Below, piece by piece: positions 25,458 to 34,196 of a stretch of 64,000 bases of DNA. Position 1 is the stretch's first letter. Each line of letters begins with the position of its first letter. The position numbers were made by a program, and so were the translations under genes. Origin of the DNA: Acidobacteriota bacterium (GTDB lineage: Bacteria > Acidobacteriota > Terriglobia > Bryobacterales > Bryobacteraceae); contig JACPNQ010000034.1 in NCBI GenBank assembly GCA_016185425.1, positions 62,001 through 126,000 of the forward strand. The letters run 5' to 3'. The notes beneath the pieces were generated by a model. The model ran no database searches and was not told the origin of the DNA. It saw only the letters and a program-made list of their open reading frames with translations.

Positions 25458-25706
25458 ATGATCGTACGGAATATCCCGGAAGCGAAGGCGGAGTTGTCGG
25501 CGCTCGTTGAGGCCGTGCAACGGGGCGACGAGGTCATACTTGCAAAGGCAGGCAAACCTGTCGCGCGGATCACTTCGTTCCAGGGTCCTACAAAACCGCG
25601 GAAGCCAGGGGCGCTGGCGGGGCAGATCTGGATGGCCGGCGATTTCGATGAACTACCTGACGACATCGCCGAGGCGTTTGGGGCGGCTAAAGATAAGCGA
25701 AAATGA
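25458..25706 (+). CDS. Type II antitoxin, Phd/YefM family
   Basis: An 82-residue antitoxin. The N-terminal Phd/YefM DNA-binding fold is visible in NIPEAKAELSALVEAVQRGD and EVILAKAGKPVARI. The C-terminal tail (WMAGDFDELPDDIAEAFGAA) is acidic and would wrap the toxin. It overlaps the PIN toxin gene by ATGA, the standard arrangement. A 22-base palindrome lies just upstream and is the likely autoregulatory operator. Confidence 0.88.
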   Translation: MIVRNIPEAKAELSALVEAVQRGDEVILAKAGKPVARITSFQGPTKPRKPGALAGQIWMAGDFDELPDDIAEAFGAAKDKRK

Positions 25707-26080
25707 ACCTTCTGCTCGATACCCATCTGTTGCTGTGGTGGCTGGGCGGCAGCAAAAGAATGGGACCGCAGGCCAGGGAACTAATCTCCGACCCGGGAAA
25801 CACGATTTTTGTCAGCTCAGTGTCGCTTTGGGAAATTTGGTTAAAGGTGAGTCTCGGCAAACTGCGGATTTCACCCTCCTTTGACGCGGCTCTGGCAAAT
25901 GAAGGCTTTGAGGTTTTGCCGTTGACCGCCAGTCACGCGCGACGCGTTTCCGAATTGCCCTGGCTGCACCGGGACCCGTTCGACCGGATGCTTGTTGCCC
26001 AGGCGGCGCAGGAGCGCGTCACGTTGTTGTCGACCGATGACGTGTTAGCCGGGTACGGCAAAATGGTCCGCGTCGTTTAG
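25703..26080 (+). CDS. PIN-domain toxin (VapC-like ribonuclease)
   Basis: A 125-residue PIN-domain RNase. The acidic residues expected for Mg2+ are in LLLDTHLLLWW (Asp6), SVSLWEIWLK (Glu), DPFDRMLVAQA (Asp) and LLSTDDVL (Asp). Such toxins cleave tRNA or rRNA and are neutralised by the upstream antitoxin. The DTHLLLWW form groups it with the PIN proteins usually paired with Phd-type antitoxins. It converges on thiS, with eight bases between stops. Confidence 0.9.
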   Translation: MNLLLDTHLLLWWLGGSKRMGPQARELISDPGNTIFVSSVSLWEIWLKVSLGKLRISPSFDAALANEGFEVLPLTASHARRVSELPWLHRDPFDRMLVAQAAQERVTLLSTDDVLAGYGKMVRVV

Positions 26081-26088
26081 CGAGCGTT

Positions 26089-26292
26089 TCAACCGCCCCC
26101 CACAAAGTGCACAATCTCGACCTGTGCTCCTGGGCGAAGCTCGGTCCCTGCCCAAAAATTTGCCTTCACAATTGCGCGGTCGAGCTCCACAGCCACGCGC
26201 TCGGCGTGGATGCCGAGCAGACTCAAAAGTCCCGTAATCGTTGTGCCGGGAGGGATTTCGCGGCGATCGCCGTTTACAACAATCTCTATCAT
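26089..26292 (-). CDS. thiS: Sulfur carrier protein ThiS
   Basis: A 67-residue ubiquitin-like sulfur carrier for thiazole synthesis in thiamine biosynthesis. MIEIVVNGDRREIPPGTTIT opens the fold, RVAVELDRAIVKANFW is the central signature, and the protein ends in VHFVGGG, giving the C-terminal Gly-Gly that ThiF adenylates and thiocarboxylates. The ATG at 26292 gives the usual family length; an upstream in-frame TTG would add ten residues. No other thi gene is next to it, and it is divergent from the nuo operon. Confidence 0.9.
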   Translation of the reverse strand: MIEIVVNGDRREIPPGTTITGLLSLLGIHAERVAVELDRAIVKANFWAGTELRPGAQVEIVHFVGGG

Positions 26293-26341
26293 TTTTGTTT
26301 TGGAATCGTCGTCCACCGCCAAATTCTTGTCAAACCGTAAT

Positions 26342-26371
26342 TTGACGCGGAACTTCCCCGATCATTATATT
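26342..26371 (+). promoter_or_regulatory. Candidate promoter of the nuo operon
   Basis: TTGACG at 26342-26347 and TATATT at 26366-26371 are separated by 18 bases and lie 28 bases before the nuoA start. It is the only well-formed promoter seen for the twelve nuo genes. Confidence 0.6.
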
Positions 26372-26375
26372 TTGT

Positions 26376-26389
26376 AGAGGGTAACCTCT
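26376..26389 (+). promoter_or_regulatory. Small hairpin with a GNRA-type loop in the nuoA leader
   Basis: AGAGG and CCTCT pair around a GTAA loop, nine bases before the nuoA ATG, which lacks a good ribosome-binding site. The stem is only five base pairs; a role in nuoA translation is possible but unproven. Confidence 0.3.
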
Positions 26390-26398
26390 CCTCAAAGA

Positions 26399-26848
26399 AT
26401 GCCGACATCCCTGCAAGAAAGCTACATACCCGTTCTGCTGGCCTGGTTGTTTGCCATAGCGAACGCGACCGGAGTGATCGTTACCGGGGCCCTTTTGGGC
26501 AAAAGAGTCAGAAATAAATTCAAAGACATGCCCTACGAATCGGGCATGGCGCCGATCGGATCGGCGCGCGAGCGGTTCAGCGTGAAGTTCTACATGGTGG
26601 CGATGTTGTTCATCCTGTTCGACATTGAAGCGGTGTTCCTATACCCCTGGGCCGTGGTGTACCGCGACCTGAAGTGGTTCGGCTTCGTGGAGATGCTGAT
26701 CTTCATCGTGCTGGTGCTGGCCGGCTTCGTCTACATCTACAAAAAGGGCGTCCTGGACTGGACGCACGCGGAAGACATTGAACGGCGTTCCGCCGCGGGC
26801 ACATTGCACGAGGTTCCGACGTTGCACAAGGTGGACCATGCTGCCTGA
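26399..26848 (+). CDS. nuoA: NADH-quinone oxidoreductase subunit A
   Basis: A 149-residue membrane subunit of complex I with three transmembrane helices. YESGMAPIGSARERFSVKFY and FDIEAVFLYPWAVVYRDL are the conserved loop and second-helix motifs, next to the quinone channel. It is the first gene of the operon, 28 bases after a good promoter. The C-terminal tail is longer than usual by about 20 residues. nuoC starts 11 bases inside its 3' end, so nuoB, which normally follows nuoA, is missing here. Confidence 0.95.
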   Translation: MPTSLQESYIPVLLAWLFAIANATGVIVTGALLGKRVRNKFKDMPYESGMAPIGSARERFSVKFYMVAMLFILFDIEAVFLYPWAVVYRDLKWFGFVEMLIFIVLVLAGFVYIYKKGVLDWTHAEDIERRSAAGTLHEVPTLHKVDHAA

Positions 26849-27323
26849 GAATTTGAAGGACAATCCAGTGGCCGCGTCGCTGGAGCAGGCCGATCCCGGT
26901 ATGCTCGCGGGCGGGAACACTGACCATAACGAGTTAACGCTGGAAGTGGTTCCGGAAAAAATTCTGGATGTACTAAGAGCGCTGAAGGGGCAGAAGTTTG
27001 AACGGCTGTCCACGGTGACCGCTGTGGACCGGTATCCGATGGAACCGCGGTTTGAAGTGGTGTACCAGGTTCAGTCTGTTTCGCGGAACCTCTACGTGCG
27101 GTTGAAGTGCCGAATAGGCGGGGAGAAGCCGGAGATCGATTCGGCGACCGCCGTCTATGCGTCTGCGAACTGGTACGAACGCGAGACTTGGGATCTGTTC
27201 GGGGTGGTGTTCAAGAACCACCCGAACCTGACGCGGATCATGATGCCAGACCACTGGGAAGGCCATCCGCTGCGGCGGGACTACCCGGTTCACGGCCACA
27301 AGTATAGCTACCAGAACGAGTAA
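26838..27323 (+). CDS. nuoC: NADH-quinone oxidoreductase subunit C
   Basis: A 161-residue peripheral-arm subunit (30-kDa type). FERLSTVTAVDRYP, SATAVYASANWYERETWDLF and HWEGHPLRRDYPVHG are the family signatures. The start is ATG 26838, overlapping the nuoA stop by 11 bases. It is separate from nuoD, unlike in E. coli, where C and D are fused. An 84-base gap with a strong hairpin follows before nuoD. Confidence 0.95.
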   Translation: MLPENLKDNPVAASLEQADPGMLAGGNTDHNELTLEVVPEKILDVLRALKGQKFERLSTVTAVDRYPMEPRFEVVYQVQSVSRNLYVRLKCRIGGEKPEIDSATAVYASANWYERETWDLFGVVFKNHPNLTRIMMPDHWEGHPLRRDYPVHGHKYSYQNE

Positions 27324-27336
27324 CGCCACTTCTACA

Positions 27337-27369
27337 CCGGAACGCTGAGCCCGGCCGCTCAGCTTCCGG
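27337..27369 (+). promoter_or_regulatory. Strong hairpin between nuoC and nuoD
   Basis: Six plus seven base pairs (CCGGAA/TTCCGG, then GCTGAGC/GCTCAGC) with one bulged C and a six-base loop. No T-run follows, so it is more likely an mRNA stability or processing element, or an attenuator, than a full terminator. Confidence 0.5.
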
Positions 27370-27407
27370 CCTGCAACCGGCCCCGAGCTAGGGAGAGCAC
27401 GACAACT

Positions 27408-28634
27408 ATGAGCGAGACGCTGACAACAACCGCCGAAACCGAACATCAAGGCAAGTCCGAGCCCGGACATAGCCGCCGGATGGTTCTGAATATGGGTCCG
27501 CAACATCCGTCGACCCACGGTGTGTTGCGTGTGGTGATCGAACTGGAAGGCGAAACGGTTCTGAAAGCAACGCCGGACATCGGCTTCCTGCACACAGGCA
27601 TCGAGAAGCAGTGCGAGGCGTTGAACTGGCAGCAGGTGATTACGCTGACTGATCGCGTCGACTACCTGGCCAATCTCTCAAACAACCTTGTCTACAGCCT
27701 CGCTGTGGAGAAACTGCTGGAATTGGAAATTCCCGCCAAGGCGCAGTGGATGCGAGTGATGTTGACCGAGTTGACGCGCATTAACAGCCACCTTGTATGG
27801 CTTGGAACCCATGCGCTGGACATCGGCGCAATGACAGTATTCTTCCTCTGCTTCCGGGAGCGCGAAGACATTCTGCGGTTGTTTGAGATGTTCTCCGGCC
27901 AACGGCTCATGACCTCGTATATCCGCGTGGGCGGATTGGCGCTGGAGCCGCCGCGGGGCTGGGAGAAGCGTGTAAAGACGTTTATCGACACCCTCCCAAG
28001 CCGTATTGACGAGTACGAATCGCTGCTGAACACGAACCCGATTTGGCTGAAGCGCACGAAGGGCGTGGGTAGGCTGCCGGTGGAGGAGATGCTGGAAGTC
28101 GGCATGACCGGACCTTGCATTCGGGCGGCTGGCATTCCAATGGATGCGCGCAAAATGATGCCGTATTCGAGTTATGAGAAATTCGATTTCATCGTGCCGA
28201 CGTCGACCGATAACGACGTGTTCGCGCGGTACGCGGTGCGCGTCGCGGAGATGCGGGAATCGACGAAGATTGTGAAGCAGGCGCTGGCCGGGATGCCGGA
28301 AGGCCCCGTGCAGGCCGCGGCGCCGAAGGTAGTGTTGCCGGATCGCGAAAAGATGAAGACTCAGATGGAATCGCTCATCTACCATTTCAAGATCGTTACC
28401 GAGGGCATCAGCGTGCCCGCGGGCGAAGTGTTCCAGGTAGTGGAATCGCCGCGCGGAGAATTGGGCTACTACGTGGTGAGCGACGGAACGTCGAAGCCGT
28501 TGCGCGTGCACATGCGGACGCCAAGCTTCGGCAATCTGCAGGCGCTGCCGAATTTGATTGAAGACCGGATGATTGCCGATTCGATTGCGATCATGGGGAG
28601 TTTGGATTTTGTGCTGGGAGATTGCGACCGATGA
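27408..28634 (+). CDS. nuoD: NADH-quinone oxidoreductase subunit D
   Basis: A 408-residue 49-kDa-type subunit that forms the quinone-binding site with NuoB. MGPQHPSTHGVLRVVIELEG is the N-terminal signature, DIGFLHTGIEK and DRVDYLANL follow, and the C-terminus ends FVLGDCDR, the usual D-x-D-R. All conserved quinone-pocket segments appear intact. Since NuoD contacts cluster N2 of NuoB, the missing nuoB must be supplied from elsewhere for function. Confidence 0.97.
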   Translation: MSETLTTTAETEHQGKSEPGHSRRMVLNMGPQHPSTHGVLRVVIELEGETVLKATPDIGFLHTGIEKQCEALNWQQVITLTDRVDYLANLSNNLVYSLAVEKLLELEIPAKAQWMRVMLTELTRINSHLVWLGTHALDIGAMTVFFLCFREREDILRLFEMFSGQRLMTSYIRVGGLALEPPRGWEKRVKTFIDTLPSRIDEYESLLNTNPIWLKRTKGVGRLPVEEMLEVGMTGPCIRAAGIPMDARKMMPYSSYEKFDFIVPTSTDNDVFARYAVRVAEMRESTKIVKQALAGMPEGPVQAAAPKVVLPDREKMKTQMESLIYHFKIVTEGISVPAGEVFQVVESPRGELGYYVVSDGTSKPLRVHMRTPSFGNLQALPNLIEDRMIADSIAIMGSLDFVLGDCDR

Positions 28635-29104
28635 CCTTTTCGCCTGAACTGGAGGCGCGATTCGCCGACCTGATGACGCATTACCCACAGGGGCGGCATC
28701 GCGGGGCGTTGATCCCGATGCTGATGTACGCGCAGGACGAAGTGGGCGCCATTACTCCGGACCTGATGGAAGAGTTGGCCAAACGCCTGGGCATCACGGT
28801 ACTGCAGGTGGACGAAGTTGTCGGCTACTACTCGATGCTGCACAAAAAGCCGCAGGGGAAGTATCACGTGCAGGTATGCACCAATGTGGCCTGCATGCTG
28901 CTGGGCGGCGCTGAACTATACGACCACGCGTGCGAGAAGCTCGGTTTGGGGCACAAGCAGACGCAGGCTTCGGGCAAGTTTTCGCTGGAAGAAGTGGAGT
29001 GCATCGGCGCTTGTTCGTGGGCGCCGGCGATTCAGGTGAACTACGATTTCCATCACGAAGTCACCACGGCCAAGCTGGATCAGATACTGGAGGGATTGCA
29101 GTGA
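28631..29104 (+). CDS. nuoE: NADH-quinone oxidoreductase subunit E
   Basis: A 157-residue 24-kDa-type subunit with one 2Fe-2S cluster (N1a). The ligand cysteines are in QVCTNVACMLLG and VECIGACSWAP. The ATG at 28631 overlaps the nuoD stop (ATGA). With NuoF and NuoG it makes the NADH-oxidising module, so this operon encodes a true NADH dehydrogenase and not the 11-subunit ferredoxin type. Confidence 0.95.
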   Translation: MTFSPELEARFADLMTHYPQGRHRGALIPMLMYAQDEVGAITPDLMEELAKRLGITVLQVDEVVGYYSMLHKKPQGKYHVQVCTNVACMLLGGAELYDHACEKLGLGHKQTQASGKFSLEEVECIGACSWAPAIQVNYDFHHEVTTAKLDQILEGLQ

Positions 29105-30408
29105 AACTCTATAACCCGCCCAGCCCGCTGGAGACGAGAGTCGTCTCGCGGCGATTCGGCACCGAAAATTCCTGGCGGCTGGATACGTATCTGGCGACCG
29201 GAGGGTTTGAGGCCTTTAAAAAGGCTACCGGGATGACCTCAGACCAGATCATCGATGAGCTAAAAGCTTCATCGCTGCGCGGCCGCGGCGGTGCCGGATT
29301 CCCGACCGGCATGAAGTGGAGCTTCGTGCCGAAGAACGTCGAAGGGCCGAAGTACATTGTCGTGAATGCGGATGAGTCCGAACCGGGAACTTGCAAAGAC
29401 CGGTTATTGATGGAGCATGATCCGTACCAGTTGATCGAAGGGATTCTGATCGCCGCGAAGACCGTTGGCGCGACGAAGGGCTGGATCTACATCCGCGGGG
29501 AATACCGGTATCTGGTTGATCACCTGGACAACGTGCTGAAGGAAGCCTACCAGCGTGGGTACCTGGGCAAGAATATCGCGGGGACGGGATTCGATTTCGA
29601 CCTCTACACGCAGATCGGTGCCGGCGCGTACGAATGCGGGGAAGAGTCGGCACTCCTGGAGTCATTGGAGGGGAAGCGCGGTGTGCCTCGCATTCGGCCG
29701 CCGTTTCCGGCGGTCAGTGGCGCTTTTCAGGCTCCGACGGTATTGAATAACGTAGAAACATTTTCGGCCGTGCCGGAGATTATCCGTAACGGCGGAAAGT
29801 GGTTTGCCGATCTCGGGACACCGAAGAATGGTGGAACGCGGTTGGTCTGCCTCGCGGGGCATGTGAAGAAACCCGGTGTCTACGAAGTGCCACTCGGGAT
29901 GAACATGATGTACTTCATCAACGAGATCGGCGGTGGTATGCGCGGCGGGAAGAAGATGAAGGCGCTGATTCCGGGCGGCTCGTCCTGTCCTCTGTTGCGT
30001 GCCGATGAGTGCGACATTCCGATGGATTATGACTCGATGGCGAAGGCCGGCACAATGCTTGGATCCGGCGGCATGATGGTGATGGACGAAGACACCGATA
30101 TGGTGAAAGTCGCCCTCCGCATCATGCGTTTCTACAAGCATGAAAGCTGCGGCTGGTGCATCCCGTGCCGGGAAGGTACGACGTGGCTGCAGAAGATGCT
30201 GGCGCGGATTGTGGATGGCAATGGAGCATCGCGCGATGTGGATTTGATCGGCGATCTGGCCAAGAACATGTTGGGACGGACGTTCTGTCCGCTGGGCGAC
30301 GCGGCCGCCATGCCGACGATTTCTATCGTCGAGAAGTTCCGGCCGGAGTTTGAGGCCTACGTGGCGAAGAATCCATTCGCATCGAGCGAGCTGGTTCAGG
30401 TGGCGTAA
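29101..30408 (+). CDS. nuoF: NADH-quinone oxidoreductase subunit F
   Basis: A 435-residue 51-kDa-type subunit that binds NADH, FMN and the N3 4Fe-4S cluster. GRGGAGFPTGMKWSF is the nucleotide-binding glycine motif, NADESEPGTCKDR is the FMN segment, and ESCGWCIPCREGTTW carries three of the cluster cysteines, with a fourth in RTFCPLGDAA. It starts with GTG at 29101, overlapping the nuoE stop (GTGA). Confidence 0.97.
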   Translation: MKLYNPPSPLETRVVSRRFGTENSWRLDTYLATGGFEAFKKATGMTSDQIIDELKASSLRGRGGAGFPTGMKWSFVPKNVEGPKYIVVNADESEPGTCKDRLLMEHDPYQLIEGILIAAKTVGATKGWIYIRGEYRYLVDHLDNVLKEAYQRGYLGKNIAGTGFDFDLYTQIGAGAYECGEESALLESLEGKRGVPRIRPPFPAVSGAFQAPTVLNNVETFSAVPEIIRNGGKWFADLGTPKNGGTRLVCLAGHVKKPGVYEVPLGMNMMYFINEIGGGMRGGKKMKALIPGGSSCPLLRADECDIPMDYDSMAKAGTMLGSGGMMVMDEDTDMVKVALRIMRFYKHESCGWCIPCREGTTWLQKMLARIVDGNGASRDVDLIGDLAKNMLGRTFCPLGDAAAMPTISIVEKFRPEFEAYVAKNPFASSELVQVA

Positions 30409-30417
30409 GGAGTATTG

Positions 30418-32484
30418 ATGTCGAACATGGTCAAGTTGACGATCAACGAGACGGCGGTGCAAGCACCGGCCGGCACGTTATTGATCGACGCCGCCAAGCT
30501 GGCGGGCATCGAGATTCCGGCGTTCTGTTATTACGAGGGCATGGCTCTGCAGGCCGCTTGCCGCATGTGCCTGGTGGAAGTCGAAAAGGCGCCGAAGTTG
30601 CTGGCTGCGTGTGTGGTTCCGGTGACGGAAGGCATGGTTGTGCGGACCGAATCGCCGGCCGTGGTGAAGGCTCGCAAGACGACGCTTGAGTTCCTGCTGA
30701 CCAACCACCCGCTGGATTGCCCGGTGTGCGACAAGGGCGGCGAGTGCGAACTGCAGGACATGGTGTTCAAGTACGGCGCAGGCGAATCGCGCTACACCGA
30801 AGTGAAGGTCCACGTTCCCGAGAAGCAGTGGAGTCCCGTGGTGTTCTACGACGGGCCGCGCTGCATCTTGTGCTATCGCTGCGTGCGTGTGTGCGGCGAA
30901 GGGATGGGCGTTGGCGCGCTGGGTATTGTGAACCGGGGCGTGGCTTCGGAGATTGCGCCTTCACACGGCGATCATCTTGAGTGTGACGAATGCGGCGCGT
31001 GCATCGACATCTGCCCTGTGGGCGCATTGACCTCCGGCGCCTATCGCTACAAGACGCGGCCGTGGGAGATGGAGCATGTCGGCACGATCTGTACGCACTG
31101 CTCGAACGGCTGCAAGACGACGCTGGGCGTGCGGAACAACGAAATTGTCCGAGGTAACAATCGGGACCGCTCGGGCCTGAATGGTGAGTTCCTTTGCGTT
31201 AAGGGCCGGTACGCGTTCGATTTCAATCATCATCCGGAACGGTTGCAAACGCCGTTGCTGCGCGTGAACGGTGAGATGGAAGAAGTGAGCTGGTCGCGGG
31301 CGCTGCAAGCGGTAGTGGCGAAGTTCAAGGCTGGCGGGAAGGCCGGCGTTATAGGCTCCTCCCGCATTGCAAATGAAGAGGCGTTCCTGCTGCAAAAGTT
31401 TGCGCGGACGGTTCTCCACACGAACAACATCGACCACCATCGCTCTGGTGATGTGGTGACGTTGCTCGATGCCTTAAGCGGAAAGACGGCGACGCTGGGC
31501 ACCGCCGACGACTGTTATAACGCGAAGGCCGTGCTGATCGCTGGGGCCGATCTCTCGCAGCAACAGCCGTTCCTCGCCAACCAGATTCGCGCGAATTACC
31601 GGCATCATAAGGCGGGCGTTTATGTCGCCACGCAGGGCGCGGTTCGCGAAGACAAGATTGCGAAGGGCGTTGCGCGCACAAGCGGCGACTGCATGGATGC
31701 TGTCGAATCGCTGCGCGACAAATTGAAGAGCGAACCGGAACTGCTGGTGCTTTTCGGCGATAGCGTGAAAGGTGAAGGCGTCCGGAAGTTGGTCGCGTTT
31801 GGGGAATCGCTGGGCATCCCGGTGAAGTACATCTGTCTGGTCGACTATGTGAACTCCCGCGGCGCCATGGATATGGGCCTGCTGCCGGATCTCGGCCCGG
31901 GCTACCATGCCGTCGAGGGCGCGCCGGGCATGTCCCTGCCCCAAATGATGGCGGCGACGGATCTGGATCTGCTATGGGTGGTCGGAGCGAACCCGCTAGC
32001 ACGACACAAGCTGGCGAGCGATAAGGCATTTGTCGTCGTGCAGGACATGTTCCTCACCGAAACAGCGCGGCGTGCGGATGTCGTTCTGCCGGCCGCGTCG
32101 GCATATGAAAAGAACGGCACTGTCACCAACGTGTGTGGCCAGGTACAGCGCTTGAAGCGGGCGGTGGAGACGGTGGGCGCGAAGACGGACTTGGCGATCA
32201 TCGGGCTCATCGCGCGCGGCTTGGGCGTAAACCTCGGCAAGGTGGATGCGGATGCCGTATTCGCGGAGATTCAAAAAACGGTGCGCGGGTACAATGTTCC
32301 CCTGCCCGTGATTGTCACAGGCGGAGCCGCGCAAACCATGCCGGTCAATGGCCGTGTTCCGGCGACGGTCTTGCCGGAGCTGATCCAATCGTCTCGCGAC
32401 ACACTTTTCACGACGGGTACCCTGACGCGGTACTCGAAGATTCTTAACGAAGTGCTGGAAGCTCCCGGCGGTTTGTACCGCTAG
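30418..32484 (+). CDS. nuoG: NADH-quinone oxidoreductase subunit G
   Basis: A 688-residue 75-kDa-type subunit. The N-terminal 2Fe-2S domain has cysteines in IPAFCYYEG and AACRMCLVEVE. HPLDCPVCDKGGECELQD holds the His/Cys ligands of N5. CILCYRCVRVC and CDECGACIDICPVGAL are ferredoxin-like 4Fe-4S segments. A molybdopterin-oxidoreductase-like domain makes up the rest, starting at TICTHCSNGCKTTLGVR, where a further cysteine set could hold an extra cluster. It is shorter than the E. coli protein (about 900). AAGGAG stands five bases before ATG 30418. Confidence 0.95.
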   Translation: MSNMVKLTINETAVQAPAGTLLIDAAKLAGIEIPAFCYYEGMALQAACRMCLVEVEKAPKLLAACVVPVTEGMVVRTESPAVVKARKTTLEFLLTNHPLDCPVCDKGGECELQDMVFKYGAGESRYTEVKVHVPEKQWSPVVFYDGPRCILCYRCVRVCGEGMGVGALGIVNRGVASEIAPSHGDHLECDECGACIDICPVGALTSGAYRYKTRPWEMEHVGTICTHCSNGCKTTLGVRNNEIVRGNNRDRSGLNGEFLCVKGRYAFDFNHHPERLQTPLLRVNGEMEEVSWSRALQAVVAKFKAGGKAGVIGSSRIANEEAFLLQKFARTVLHTNNIDHHRSGDVVTLLDALSGKTATLGTADDCYNAKAVLIAGADLSQQQPFLANQIRANYRHHKAGVYVATQGAVREDKIAKGVARTSGDCMDAVESLRDKLKSEPELLVLFGDSVKGEGVRKLVAFGESLGIPVKYICLVDYVNSRGAMDMGLLPDLGPGYHAVEGAPGMSLPQMMAATDLDLLWVVGANPLARHKLASDKAFVVVQDMFLTETARRADVVLPAASAYEKNGTVTNVCGQVQRLKRAVETVGAKTDLAIIGLIARGLGVNLGKVDADAVFAEIQKTVRGYNVPLPVIVTGGAAQTMPVNGRVPATVLPELIQSSRDTLFTTGTLTRYSKILNEVLEAPGGLYR

Positions 32485-32495
32485 GAAGAGACGCA

Positions 32496-33680
32496 ATGGA
32501 CTACCTCCTCGTATCTATCATCAAAACTCTGATCATCGCGCCGCTTCTGCTGGCGACACTCGCCTATATCGTTTGGGTGGAGCGTAAAGTGATCGCCCAC
32601 GTGCAGCTTCGCGTGGGTCCGTACTTCGTCGGTCCGCATGGCTTGCTGCAGCCGATCGCCGACGCGATCAAGCTGCTGACCAAGGAAGACTTCATACCAA
32701 GCGGCGTCAATCACTTCTTCTATTGGGCCGCGCCGTGGATGGGGCTGATGTTTTCCGTCACCGGCATCGCCGTGATACCGCTGGGGCCGCAGGTGGAGAT
32801 CCTCGGCGTGAAAACAAACTTGGGTTTGGCGGATATTAATATCGGCCTGTTGTGGATACTCGGTTTGGCGGGCATGGGCGTGTACGGTATCGCGCTCGCC
32901 GGGTGGAGTTCGAACAATAAATACGCACTGCTCGGCGCAATGCGCAGCTCGGCGCAGATGATCAGCTACGAACTGCCGATGGCGCTCGCGCTCGCCGCGC
33001 CGTTGTTGATGTCTAACTCGCTGAACTTGCGCGAGGTGATCAACACGCAGTCCGGCTTTGTCTTCGGCTTTGTCCCGAACTGGAACCTATTCACTGGGTT
33101 CCAGATCGTGGGTTTCGTCGTCTACATGATCTGCGCGTTCGCCGAAACGAACCGTATTCCGTTCGACTTGCCCGAAGCGGAAAACGAACTCGTCGCAGGG
33201 TTCCATAGCGAATACTCGTCGATGAAGTTCGCGGCGTTCTTCATGGCGGAATACTGCAACATGATCATCGTCTGCTCGGTGGCCACCGCGCTGTATCTGG
33301 GCGGATGGAATCCGATAGTGCCCGAGCCCATCGCGCAATTCGTGCCTACGATTCTCTTCGGCGGCGCCGCGGCATTGCTCTTCTTCCACGCAATGAATCC
33401 CGGCCGTCCAACCGATCGCTTTTCCTTCCCGGTCTTCGGTGTGATCATGGCCGGGCTTGCGCTCCTGTTCCTGATCCCGGTCATTGGGCCGATTCTGAAC
33501 TCGCTGTTCTGGTTCCTGGGCAAGGTGGGATTCCTGCTCTTCTTCTTCATCTGGGTTCGCGCCACGCTGCCGCGCTTCCGGTACGACCAACTTATGAAAA
33601 TCGCATGGCTGTTCCTGTTCCCGGTGGCTCTCGCCAACCTGCTGCTGACGGCCTTCGGCGTCACGTTTTTCCAGAAATAG
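32496..33680 (+). CDS. nuoH: NADH-quinone oxidoreductase subunit H
   Basis: A 394-residue membrane subunit with about eight or nine helices that joins the peripheral arm to the proton pumps. VWVERKVIAHVQLRVGP, IADAIKLLTKEDF and AETNRIPFDLPEAENELVAG are the conserved loops lining the quinone channel. It follows nuoG by 11 bases. In most operons nuoI would come next, but nuoJ starts only 15 bases after its stop. Confidence 0.97.
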   Translation: MDYLLVSIIKTLIIAPLLLATLAYIVWVERKVIAHVQLRVGPYFVGPHGLLQPIADAIKLLTKEDFIPSGVNHFFYWAAPWMGLMFSVTGIAVIPLGPQVEILGVKTNLGLADINIGLLWILGLAGMGVYGIALAGWSSNNKYALLGAMRSSAQMISYELPMALALAAPLLMSNSLNLREVINTQSGFVFGFVPNWNLFTGFQIVGFVVYMICAFAETNRIPFDLPEAENELVAGFHSEYSSMKFAAFFMAEYCNMIIVCSVATALYLGGWNPIVPEPIAQFVPTILFGGAAALLFFHAMNPGRPTDRFSFPVFGVIMAGLALLFLIPVIGPILNSLFWFLGKVGFLLFFFIWVRATLPRFRYDQLMKIAWLFLFPVALANLLLTAFGVTFFQK

Positions 33681-33695
33681 GGGGCATCACAAGAA

Positions 33696-34196
33696 ATGGA
33701 TCTGGTTCTATTCCTCACCTTCGCCCTCATCTCGGTCGCCTGCGCCTTGAACATGGCCTTGCAGCGCCATCCGGTTTCAAGCGCGCTGTCGCTGATTGGC
33801 GTCATGGTTTCGCTTGCAGTGCTATATGTGCTGCTCGGCGCCGAATTCATTGCCGCGGCACAGTTGGTGGTCTACTCTGGCGCCATCATGGTGCTGTTCA
33901 TCTTCGTCATCATGTTGCTCAATGCCGGCGCGGAGAGGTTAACAAAGAAGGCTGGGACGGCGCATTTTCTCGGATTCCCGTTGTTGGTCATTCTGCTTGC
34001 GCTTTCCTCCTGGGTGATCACGAACGCGACATCCGCGGCAAAGCCCGTAAAGTTCGGCGCTTTCACCGGCGGCGGCCCCCGCGAAGTCGGTTGGGAGCTC
34101 TTCACCCGCTACGTGCTGCCATTTGAGGTCACTTCGATTCTCATCCTGATCGCGATTGCCGGCGCCTATCGGTTGGCCAACAAGGAGATGGAGTAA
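33696..34196 (+). CDS. nuoJ: NADH-quinone oxidoreductase subunit J
   Basis: A 166-residue membrane subunit with about five helices. HPVSSALSLIGVMVSLAVLY and LVVYSGAIMVLFIFVIMLLN are the family signatures, including the third-helix pi-bulge region. It ends directly before the nuoK start. No nuoI lies between it and nuoH. Confidence 0.95.
   Translation: MDLVLFLTFALISVACALNMALQRHPVSSALSLIGVMVSLAVLYVLLGAEFIAAAQLVVYSGAIMVLFIFVIMLLNAGAERLTKKAGTAHFLGFPLLVILLALSSWVITNATSAAKPVKFGAFTGGGPREVGWELFTRYVLPFEVTSILILIAIAGAYRLANKEME

Noticed and set aside
33681..33695. Search for a nuoI gene between nuoH and nuoJ
   Set aside because: Only 15 bases separate them, and no ferredoxin-like CxxCxxC pair occurs in any frame there.
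32496..33850. The composition change in the nuo operon as a sign of recent gene transfer
   Set aside because: The change continues through unrelated genes on both strands for tens of kb, which fits a replication-related bias better than import of one operon half.
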